DNA of 64,000 nt, from NCBI GenBank assembly GCA_030015575.1, contig CM057338.1, forward strand, positions 828,808,353 to 828,872,352, in the 5' to 3' direction. Every line of letters starts with the position of its first letter. The first letter of the stretch is position 1. The notes beneath the pieces were generated by a model. The model had not been told where the DNA came from. It was given only the letters and a program-made list of their open reading frames with translations, and did not search any database. Origin of the DNA: Agapanthus africanus. Lineage: Eukaryota; Streptophyta; Magnoliopsida; Asparagales; Amaryllidaceae. Shown here one piece after another: positions 36,536 to 46,538 of the stretch. The translations under genes were made by a program, and so were the position numbers.

Positions 36536-36967
36536 GACTGTGGGGTCCTTAAACTCATGGACTATGATGTCCTTAACCTCGACCGTGATGTCTTAAAACT
36601 AACAACGGACTATGGAGTCCTTAAATCCACGGACTATGATATCCTTAAGCTCGACCGTGATGTCTTAAAACTAACACCGGACTGTGGAGTCCTTAAATCC
36701 ACGGACTATGATGTCCTTAACCTCGACCGTGATGTATTAAAACTAACACCGGACTGTGAGGTCCTTAAACTCACGGACTATGATGTCCTTAACCTCAACC
36801 GTGATGTCTTAAAACTAACAACGGACTGTGGGGTCCTTAAATCTATGGACTATGATGTCCTTAACCTCGACCGTGATGTCTTTAAACTAATATCGGACTG
36901 TGAGGTCCTTAAACTCACGGACTATGATGTCCTTAACCTCGACCGCGATGTCTTAAAACTAATGTCG
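36536..36967 (+). repeat. 72-bp minisatellite, 6 units, in H left LTR
   Basis: Six units of 72 bp each translate to 24 residues such as DCGVLKSTDYDVLNL plus DRDVLKLTP. Because 72 is divisible by three the array stays open as a 172-codon frame (36533-37051). Within each unit a shorter ggactgtg-gtccttaaa motif repeats about three times. The right LTR has eight units. Protein-coding use is doubtful. Confidence 0.9.
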
Positions 36968-37568
36968 GACCGTAATGTCCTTAAACTAATTATCGACCGC
37001 AATGTCACTAAGCTAAACAATAGAGCCCAATTGCTCTCTTGTCGGATCTAAACGATCCCGTTAAGTTGATCTTAGTCTAAAATTAGACTAACGTATCCTT
37101 AACAAACATTTAAGTTGATCTTAACCTCAAATAAGGCTAACGTATCCTTAAACACAACCCCCCAAACCCAAATCTAAGAAGATATGGATTTGTACTAATC
37201 CACGTCCTACGGGCGACAACACAAATTAGTCTCCGTATACAATCCACGGGCAACCAAACACAAAACAAACACCCACGACACGAAGTGACCATATGGAGAA
37301 GGTGAAAGTTGTTACCGCGATGCGGTAGCGTAATTGACTGCAGGGGCTTGCGCCTGCAGGGAAGAGCGTCCCCACAATCAAAAACTCCTCAAACGAGGGG
37401 GAATCTGACAAAGTCTGCTACACCGGCCGCATCCGTTTAAACTTCGATACATGGTGCCATAAATCAACTTGGCATCTTCGGAGAGGTGGACAGATAGCAC
37501 CAATTAGCATCTGCCCCCCGATTCAGGTAAGACGTCTGTCTTCCCGGTTTCCGGCGGTAAACAGATTT

Positions 37569-37587
37569 TGGCACGCCCGGTGGGACC
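37569..37587 (+). other. Primer-binding site of element H
   Basis: Just inside the LTR the sequence reads ttggcacgcccggtgggac, a form seen in Tat-lineage gypsy elements. The primer tRNA was not assigned. Confidence 0.65.
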
Positions 37588-37614
37588 TTTTCCTCTTTCC
37601 ACTCCACACTTAAT

Positions 37615-40083
37615 GTGTCGTGTTCGCGAACCAATCGTGGTTTGCTAATGGTTGCCCTTGGGTTTCGAGGTACTAAGATTTGGCGTTTGCTTGGTGTAGA
37701 AAGCGAAAGATCAATGGCGTTCCCTTGTGCAAAGTGCTTCAACCGCAACTGCAATTCGCACTCTGCCTCATCTGGAGGCATAGCCTACGGTCCCCAAGCA
37801 GCCTCCCTGTTCACAATGCCGGTGGAACAGGTCACTCAAGCCACCACGGGATTGTTTTTCGGGACCATGCTCCCGCCAACGAGCTTCACCGCTCCTGTGC
37901 CAACACCGGAAGCTCCTAAGAAGTCGGTCTTTGATCGGCTTACAACTACTGCGGCCCCTCTCAACGGGTCGTCCAGCTCCAACACCTCGGTCTTCTCCAG
38001 ATTGGACCAAAGTTCAGGTGGGTCCATGATGAAGCCTGCACCTCAAGAAAAGGTTATTCCGAAGAGAGTAACCAACCCTGCTCCTGAAGTCGTCAAGGCG
38101 GCTTCTCCTGCCAAGGGGTCGGTCTTTACAAGATTGACTGCCCCATCTCCCACTCCTGCTCCTGCTACTTAAAGGACATCAGTCTTCAAGAGGCTGACGC
38201 CAGCAATAACCCTTCACTTGGATAGGGGGAAAGACAAAGCCATTCCCATCGCTGAACCAACGCCAATGGCTCGATACGCTCGACGTCGCCACTGGCGCCG
38301 AGTAAGGAAGGCCGGGGGCAACTCCCCCTCTGGGCTAACTCCACCAGCTCCAACGGTGGAAGTTAATGTCGCTGTCTCAACTGGGAACAGTTTTGAGCTG
38401 CTGAACAAAGTACGCAGGAATTCGCCTACTGCCGTACTGAAAAGGTCTCCGCCACCGGTGGAGACTGTCACAGAAATAAAGCCAAAGCAGTCCCCTCAAC
38501 GGCTGTCTTCCAAAGTTTACAAAATCTGGCGACAAGTCCGAGAGTCAGTGGTGGATCAAGACTATCCCTGTCGGCAGAAGAAGCTGAAGGTCCGACAGGA
38601 AGAAAACCGTCCTGTTAAGCCACAGAAGGCGACAGCTACTCGGGTGCCCACTACAACGGCCCCCTCATCGTCGACCGCTCATAAGAGGAGAAGGCCGGAG
38701 AAAATCCCCATGCCAGCGACAAATGTCAAAGGCACTGAGCCCAAACGCCCTAAGTCTAGGGGCATGGTGGTGCATGCCGTCTACATGGCTTCTGGAAAAG
38801 AAGAAAGCCGCACTTCGACAGGCCATCGACCGCTTACCCAATCAATAATAAGGGCCCAGGAACAGCAACAGTAGAAGCTTCAGGAGATGCTGACTACAAT
38901 GGCCGCACTCACCGGACCAAAAGAAAGCCCGGAGGCGTCATCGGAGCAGCGTTATGAACAAGAAACCGATGCTGACTTCCTTCGCAGAGTCCTCGAAAAG
39001 AAGGACAAAGAAGCCGCAGAGCAAGCGGCTAACATAAAGCGAATGGCACTTCTCTTCCAAGACATGGTCGGGATGATGATACAGTCGGATCCTCCAGCCG
39101 AAGACCCTCCGACCATTATTGAAGACGACAGAGGAGAAACATCGAATCCCCTGCCGGCTCTTTCAGTAGCCAAGGAGGAAACCATTTCTAAGGCCGCCCT
39201 AGATGATTATATTGCTCAACAAATACGAGTTCACCAGGCAAATGAGGCGGCTGGTCAAGTCGTGAAAACTGGGCGACCATACCCAGGCTGGTATGATCAG
39301 ATAAAGTACCCGCCGGGCTATACAATCCCCAAATTCCACGTATACAAGGGGACAGGCAATCCCCACCAGCAGGTCGCCCAGTTCAGAGCTCTGTGCGGCA
39401 ACACCGGGGGCGTTGATAAGCTTTTGCTCCGTCAATTCGTAGGAAGCTTGTCGGAAACGGCGTTTGAGTGGTACTCCGTACTTCCAAACGACTCCGTCAA
39501 AACTTTCGCAGAAATGGAGTTATTGTTCACCCAGCGATTCGCGAGTGCTAGTGAACGCACTCCAATAACGACATTGATCAATACAAGGGTGAAGCCGGGC
39601 GAGACGTGGGTTCAGTACGCAATTCGATGGTGGAATCTGTGGTCGAAGTGCGAACAGCGCATCGAAGAAGCACCAGCGGTGGGCATGTTCGTGGGCACCC
39701 TAGACCCTCATGCAACTATTTCACGGTTAATGATGTTCTTCAAACCGACCATATTCCAGGCTTTAATCAACAAGCTAGCCCAGATGGATCAGATGGGTCA
39801 CAGACCGTCTCCTCTGAAACCGGAACCGCGGAACGAAAAGGGCAAAGGGAAGACGACCTTCGTTGCGAACACCCAACAGCAGCCCAGTGCTCCAAGACTA
39901 ACAGATCAATTGGAAGAGAGACGTCGCTATTACAATGAGAAAATGAAGCACCCTTACTCATTCCCGCAGGATAAAACGAAGAGGTTGTTCGAGCTGGCGG
40001 TGCGCAACAGGCTTATCAATTTGCCAAATCCAAGACGACCACCGCAACCCAGCGAAATGAATAATCCTACCACCAAACGGTAA
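37615..40083 (+). pseudogene. Gag of element H, main part (in-frame stops)
   Basis: One reading frame runs from 37615 to 40083, broken by TAA at 38170 and TAG at 38872. The N-terminal third is Pro/Ser/Thr-rich and holds four SVF-x-RL motifs (SVFDRL, SVFSRL, SVFTRL, and SVFKRL just after the first stop). A basic middle follows. The last part (38887-40083, 398 codons) is a retrotransposon Gag domain, with FHVYKGTGNPHQQVAQFRA, FEWYSVLP and FAEMELLFTQRF. Gag would form the particle that packages element RNA. The layout fits the Tat group of Ty3/gypsy. The frame changes near 40083. Confidence 0.88.
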
Positions 40084-41225
40084 GCCATCCAATCGAAGAT
40101 TGCTTCGTCTTTAAGGGATGGATCGAGGATCAGTACCAACAGGGTAAGTTCGCGCTGTCCGAAAAGTGGAAAGTGAGCCCACCACAACCGCACACTCCTA
40201 AGAGGATGGACACACCGGGGGCAACATGCTCTTTTGTTGAAGAAGCTCCATAGGAGGTCGTGCTTTCAGCCAAAACCAAAAGGATGCTGAATGATCTCTA
40301 GACATGATCGGCGATCAGGTGGAAGAACCCGCTGGAACCCCAGATCATCAAAGGGATGCTGAAGCCGCGCCCAACTCCAAAGATTGGTGGTGATAGCCAA
40401 AGTGCTCACACCCAGCCGCCGAAATCTTCAAAAAAGAAGAAGAAATCCAAGAAGCCCGTGAAACCTGGCGACAAGCGCACGGACCTACAGAAACAGATTG
40501 ACGCGCTGGAAGAGTACAACCAGAAAGCGTGAACCCCAATCATGCTTCAAAAGTTCCTCGGCCACGCCCTTGAGGACGAAGATGATGGAGAAGACTCGTC
40601 GAATGGATCTCAGGATTACGTAGCAAGTTGTCATGTGATCTCTCACTCGTCTATAGACGATGAAGAAGCTCCTTGCACAGAGAGACCGGGGGCAGGTCCC
40701 GAGCCGGAACTTCTATGGCTATCAGATGAAATGATCGACGCCTTCCTGAATGAAATTCATTTGAAAAGTAAAGCCGATCGGGAGCGTGAGATGGCCATAT
40801 TTGAAAGAGCCAAACGCCGGTGACTAGACGAGAGAGTCGAGACACTCCCACCAAATCAAGAGACATCCATCGCAGATAAAAACAAGTTCAAGACGAGGAA
40901 AATATTCGCTAAAGCCATATCAATGGGAATGAAGCTACCGCCCTCCGAAGGAAACACTCCCGATGAAGCAGAGATGCATCCTAGCCACTGCTCATATCAT
41001 CGAAAGATTTCGCACCCCACCGAAGAATGCGACGCTTTTAAAAGATGGTGGCAGGGATATGTTGCTCACCGGCAACATTTTAAGCGGATGAAACGCAAAA
41101 CTCATCGGGAGCAGAGAAGTACGAAGTTTCTTTACATTCCCTTTGCTTTAAAGCCACTTCTTGTTCAAGATGGCGGAAGTAAGAAGTGCTCTGCTCGATC
41201 CATGCAGCCCGTTGAGTGCTCATAG
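40084..41225 (+). pseudogene. Gag C-terminal part of element H with His/Cys motifs
   Basis: In a second frame the gag homology continues with SYHQTVSHPIEDC near 40062-40103, later CSYHRKISHPTEEC near 41000. Both are C-x2-H-x4-H-x4-C type motifs that take the place of the gag zinc knuckle in this group; in the first the leading Cys codon is a TAA. Between them lie Lys-rich and acidic stretches (open at 40542-40823). Several stop codons are present. No protease, reverse transcriptase or integrase follows: the antisense gene begins to overlap at 41080. Confidence 0.7.
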
Positions 41226-43237
41226 CCAGAACCTCAGGTGCGGGATGCCTAAGCTCAAGCTCATGCAAACAAGCCTCGATTTCCCTGTAGCGATTAACCC
41301 AAGACTCAACGACGCCCTCACCATAAAATTTCATGAGCGTCGCCAGCATAGGGTTAACCTCTGCGGCAAAATCCGCAGTAGATGTGGGAGTCTCTGTGTC
41401 AAACTCCTCGATATATTCGCTCAGAATGCGTAGACTGGTCATAGCACCTTTGGATGATGGACGCCTGGAAAAAGGCCCTGCCGGCATTATAATGCGAGAC
41501 CCGAACGGGGCTGGAGTCGATGTGATTGCTGCAAAATAGATCATAATCAGATGTCGGCTCGGGAAATAAAGAAAATACGCAAAAAGTAGAGTCTACTATA
41601 CCTGCTGTAGCAGGGGGCAGAGCTGGGAGTACTGGTGGCGCAACGACGGCCTCATTCCCCCTTCAATTCGTAAGGCTACAAGCAATATGAAGAAGAGTTA
41701 GCAGCAATGCGACTTCCCGTTGAAGAAAAGGACATCGTTTAGAGAAAATACTCACCTATACCGGCAGGTGGACTAATCTTTGACAAGAAGGAGAAGTGTG
41801 GGTGCAGCACCTGGTACAGATGGTCAAAAAGGACTCCTGCAAAAATGCGATAACGCAATGTCAGTACATGAATTATACAGCCAAGAAATAAGACCAATGG
41901 GTCACAAATCCATACCTTCCAGCATCTGTGATGGTGCGAAAGAAGGTAGAGAGGTGGTCACCGTCAGAGCGGTAACTGACGGCGTTGTCTTGAGTAGCTC
42001 GACATCAGCACTAGCCGCACCTGCATTAGAAACAAGATAAACCTTATTAGGAAATATTGCAGAATAAAAAGAAGGGCGGTGACCTAAAATTTACCTGATG
42101 AGTCGCCAGCCGGAGCCGTGACTAGGGCGTCACTTGATAAAACGGTGGCGTCTTCCACCTCCATCGGGGTGGTCTCACCTCCCGTCGCCTCATCCCCTGA
42201 CTCCACAAGAGCCGTCGTCACGCTCGCGACGCAAGGAGACAACAAGGAACCGTAGGCGGGAAGAGCGATGATCGGAGCGGTGCCCGACTCTTGAGAATGA
42301 GCGGCCCAGCAATCGTACCCGTTTCGCTCGCCACTACTTCGGGCTCAGTGATCGCAGCCGTCTTATCCACCGCTGCCTTAGGCTTGGCTGTGGTAGCCGT
42401 CTCGTCCACTGCTACCTCAAGCTCGGCCGTGGTAGCCGTCTCACCCACTGCCACATCGGGCTCGGCAGTGGTAACTATCTCGGACATAGCAATCGTGACT
42501 GTCTCGTCAGCCACTATCTCGGGCCCGGCAGTTACGGCTACATCGCCTACCGTCGCCCCGGGTTCAGCAGCTACCTCCTTCACCGTCCCCTCAGGCTCAA
42601 CGGTCGCCGCCACTTCTTCAGTAAGGCTCGGCCCTGCAGGACAAGATATATAAGAACTGATAGTTTAAAACGTTGACAACGAAGCCTTAAAGCACATTAC
42701 CTGGGGTTGATTTACCGTTGGCTTCCCGAGCCGCACGTGCCGCCCGTCTATGAGTAGTACACAAGGCAACCGGGAACTCCTCTGAAGGAGTAGCAGCAGG
42801 AGTAACGGCGCTTGAACCTGCTCCCACAGCTAGAGCAGCACTACGCTCCTTTGCTGCGCGCCTCTGGCGCTTCCTTTCCTCCCGGGCCGTCAAAGCAGAC
42901 CTTCTAGAAGCCTCCTTCAACAGAGCGTCATCATCCGCACCCAGGGTTACCTCTGGAGCCGTCAGGGCTTCCGTCATCGGTCGTTTGAGTAAGGCCTCTT
43001 TCGGTAATACCGAAGAGGCCGGGACTTCGATGGCTGGCCTGGGAAGAGTCTCTACATCACCTTACGGGGCCGGCATTGTGGTCCCTGCGATAAGATAAAG
43101 AAAGGGTTAGATTGTCCATAAAGAGGAGAATGAAGACTCAATGGGCCGAGACATACCAATGCCCAATAGAGCGCGATTCCTCTCCTCCTCCTCGAAGGTC
43201 CTGAGGGAAGCCGCCAGAACCTCTTCGGTAGTAAAAC
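41080..43237 (-). pseudogene. Downstream exons 2-8 of the antisense gene of element H (predicted)
   Basis: Minus-strand open segments are bounded by good GT and AG splice signals with short introns. Predicted exons are 43157-43237, 42701-43084, 42095-42633, 41916-42020, 41756-41836, 41602-41675 and 41080-41528. The third and fourth encode Ala/Thr/Val/Glu-rich low-complexity protein. The last encodes a charged, likely helical or coiled segment (EEFDTETPTSTADFAAEVNP, then YREIEACLHELELRH). This layout is like the C-terminal half of antisense ORFs known from Tat-lineage elements. The exon chain is an inference; no transcript was seen. Confidence 0.6.
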
Positions 43238-43322
43238 CTGTTATAAAAGGGAGAATGTCAATCAAGGCATGATAATAGAAAATAAAGATATAATCCGAAA
43301 ACAAAGTGCGACCAATATTTAC

Positions 43323-45660
43323 TTGATTGCACGAGAGCGGCTATTTCCGCTTGACGGCTCGCGAGTCGCGCAGAAGCAGCAATAGAGGCATCAAGATCAA
43401 TGTCTTCTGGCGCTATAAAGAGACCCTCATTGGTCCCATATTCACTTAGGCCTTCGGTAAGAGGAGCCTGAGGCTATAGGCCGAGTACGGCATCGAGGGA
43501 GAAGACCGACTTCTTCTTCTTCTTCTGTGCGCGAGCTCCGGTCGCAACCATAACCAGCTTGCGCTTTGTGGGCACTTTGGGACGGTGAGTCCCGATATCC
43601 GAGCCCACGCCAGATTCGGGTGAAGTCACATTTACCGTCTCCAGGGGAGCACGGGGCACAGATGGCACGTCCACCGTCTCCACGAGATCCTGGGGCAATC
43701 CCCGCGTGGGACTTAGCACACGTGAAGGCTCAACTGCAGCATCTCCTCTTAGCGGAAGAGGGACAGCGATCCGTCGCTTCAAAGGGACGTTGCGATTGGT
43801 GGCAGGGGGCGCGCTCTTGCGATCGAGCAGCAGTCGTCTCTCTTCTCTGATGACAGCGCCCATCGCATGTTGATACCAGGCTCCGTGTACATTAAGGTCC
43901 CTCGGAATGCAACTCGGCTCGCTAATGAAAAAGTGGGAGCCCGTGTTTAACTACATAAAGTGATGCAGTGCACTCCGTATTCCCTCTCTAGCGGCAGTAG
44001 GTTCTTCCAAAAACGCCTCCAGTGGAACCCCCTGGTTATAACTCAGCTGCTGGGCAAAATAATGGGGGTTGTATCGCATAAAAAGCGCCGTATCATTTTT
44101 CCTGAATACGAGGAAGCCCGGCCTGATGGAGTATAGATGTAGAATCTCCCGGGCTTTCAACACGGAGGCTCCGTCCTTGAAATTGTCGCGCAATGCCAGC
44201 ACCGTCTTGGAAGTTTCCTGGCCGATTGTCAAGACTTTGTCCGTGAAAGACATACCGGCCCCGACCGTGCGCAGATGAAGAAGCAAGCCCCTAGCCTCCC
44301 ACTGAGACGGATTCACGATAGAAGCGTCGATCAGCCGCATAACTCTCGGGAATCTGCGCTTCTCGAAAAACGGAGGCCTTTTATGAATTCCAAATACCCC
44401 GAGCACGTGCATTTCGATCCACGAAGTAAAATAATGCATCGGGAAGTTGGCGGCATGCACCCCCGGTTCAGTTGTATCCGCCGCCACGCTGAGACCATGG
44501 TACAGGTGGGCTAGCCCGGCAATCCCGATGGCCACCTGTATTCCGGCCACCATTTGATGCGCTGGGTAGAAGACGGACGGCCTCATATAGTGAGGGTGCA
44601 TGGGGAGCGTGAACCAGCACAACTATAGCCCGAGAAACCCAAGGAAGAAAGTCTCCTCGTCAATATCTGGAGCGGCGATTTCTGACAGAGGGATGACCGT
44701 GGCTTCAGGAAGAAAGAAGCCCTTCTGATCGTCTTCCAACACTGGTCAGCGGTCCAAACCAAAGCCGAAGGGGTCGTCGAGCTTGGCAAATTTTTCGCCT
44801 CCCTGCAACAAAATCTCCGGGCAAAGAAACCGGGCAATGAAGTCCGCGAAACTGACCCCCCGGCCTCCGGATTCCAAGAAGAGGCTCTCGTACATGTTTA
44901 GCACCTTGATCAAGCTGAGAAACTGGTGCTGGATGGCGTTCTCCGGCATTAGGCCCATCACCACCGGCTTCGTGACAAAAACGTATTCATCTGAAGGAAG
45001 CAGCTCCTCATAGTGCTCCCCCCTCACCGGCAGACCTGAAATCTCAGCAAATTCTTCTAAAGAGATGGAGACTTCTCTGTCCAGTAGAAGAAAGGTATGG
45101 GTTGGGATGTTCCATTGCTCCACGAACGCCTTAATCCACCATGTCGGAGGAGCAGAATATTGGAACAACGACGCGTAAACTGCAGGATATAGGCCGAGTT
45201 TCAGCAAGTGTGTTTTCTTCGCCAACAAAATGTACCTGGCCCACTGCAAATACCCGGCCGAATGTCGGGGAGTCAACCCGATGTTGTAAGGTTGTCCCCA
45301 AGGGCGCGACTTGCCCTGGCATATGCATCGCCTCAGAGTATCTAGAGCCGCCGGCAGCTGCATGGGTATGGCGGTAATCGAAGGTTGGAGAAGACCCTCC
45401 GAAATCCAATTGACAACCTCCACGGTATAGTTCACCGAGGGTGCATCTGCATACGAAATCGATGAGATCGGATCCGACGGCGTCACACAAGAGAAGCTTC
45501 GACGACCTTCGATTATCTGGTCGTACCACCTACCCCACAGGTGAAGGTTTTTGTGTTCTGGATCATAATCTCTAATGAGCGCGAGAACCTCCCGCTCCAC
45601 CGGTGCTTCAGGGAATCCTCCCTCTGAGCGGAAAAACGGGAAAGAAAGATCAGAAGACAT
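43323..45660 (-). pseudogene. Plant mobile domain (PMD)-like protein, antisense first exon of element H
   Basis: One minus-strand frame starts at ATG 45660 and stays in register to a donor site at 43322, about 779 codons, interrupted by four in-frame stops (44746, about 44631, 43951 and about 43480). Features typical of the PMD / aminotransferase-like domain of plant MAIN and MAIL proteins are visible: LQWARYILLAKKTHLLKLGL, a hydrophobic TFLLLDREVSISLEEFAEISG segment, then GLPVRG. A Lys-rich stretch (KRKLV, KKKKK) lies near 43510-43570. In host proteins PMD acts in silencing and gene expression; its role in a transposon is unknown. An AG acceptor lies five bases before the ATG, suggesting a spliced 5' untranslated exon. 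Confidence 0.72.
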
Positions 45661-45663
45661 GTC

Positions 45664-46522
45664 TCCTGCGAAAAAGAACGAAATTCAATTATCAGTGTTA
45701 TAATTTAATTTCAAAATTCTGACACTCGGCACTTTAAAATCCGTACCACACTGCAGTGCAGAGGAAAGGGGACCCAAGGAGGGCCCACAAAATCCAGATG
45801 ACAATGCATCAATTAATAAAACAGCCTCATCATTGGATGAGACTGTCAATTATTGAGGAAATCCTCAAGGAATATTCTCATTGAATAAGAAATCCTTCAA
45901 GAAAAGGAGAAAATCTCCCTTTGAGAGCAAACCTCTATAACAGAATGACACTTGTCAAACTCTGGTCATGAAGGAACAAAATTCCTTAAAGAGCCTAGCT
46001 CTGTAATGATGATGGAAAATCCATCAAAGGTTAATTAAAATTAATTCTTGAGAATTAAAATTCTGGGATCTTAAAGATCCATGAAAAAACTCTTAAGAGT
46101 TCTTCATCAAAAGATCAAAATATCTACGTATTATCAAAAGAGCAGAGCTCTGATTCATGGGATAAGAAACCCCAAGAAAAGATCTGTTTAGATCTATAGG
46201 TCAAAAGAGCAAGGCTCTATTAATGAAACCCTAAAAGGGTTTTCTTTAGATCAAAGATCTATGAAGAGCAAGGCTCTGTTAATGGATAAAAACCCTAATT
46301 TATTAAAATTAAAATTTCTAAAATTTACCTAAGAGTTCTGACTCTTTAAAGTTCTTAACAAAAGAGCAAGGCTCTGAGCAAAAATTCTCAAGAAGAAGAT
46401 GATAATCATCTAAAGGACCAAAGGTCCTATTTATAGGCACTGAACTGCCTCTTCAACTTCTGAGTTGATCCAAGGGCTCAGATGTTGCCACCGCTGCACT
46501 CATGCGTGCGCCACGTGAGCGC
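45664..46522. other. Non-coding DNA between antisense gene and 3' LTR of H
   Basis: No coding frame is seen. From about 45850 the sequence again consists of linked small palindromes, e.g. gaggaaatcctc near 45853, and several forms of agagc/gctct with one- to three-base centres between 46140 and 46380. If the antisense gene is transcribed, its promoter should lie here or in the LTR. Confidence 0.55.
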
Positions 46523-46536
46523 AACGGTGGGGGGCA
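46523..46536 (+). other. Polypurine tract of element H
   Basis: aacggtggggggca lies two bases before the 3' LTR edge at 46539, as expected for plus-strand priming. Confidence 0.75.
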
Positions 46537-46538
46537 TT

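Larger units (their letters stand above)
34729..37563 (+). mobile_element. Element H 5' LTR
   Basis: A 2835-bp LTR from TGTTTCCC to GGTAAACA, repeated at 46539-49518. In order it contains a 55-bp GC-rich repeat, a long chain of tiny inverted repeats, a TATA box at 35487, further GC-rich palindromes, and a 72-bp minisatellite. Plus orientation is given by the primer site at its right edge. Confidence 0.95.
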
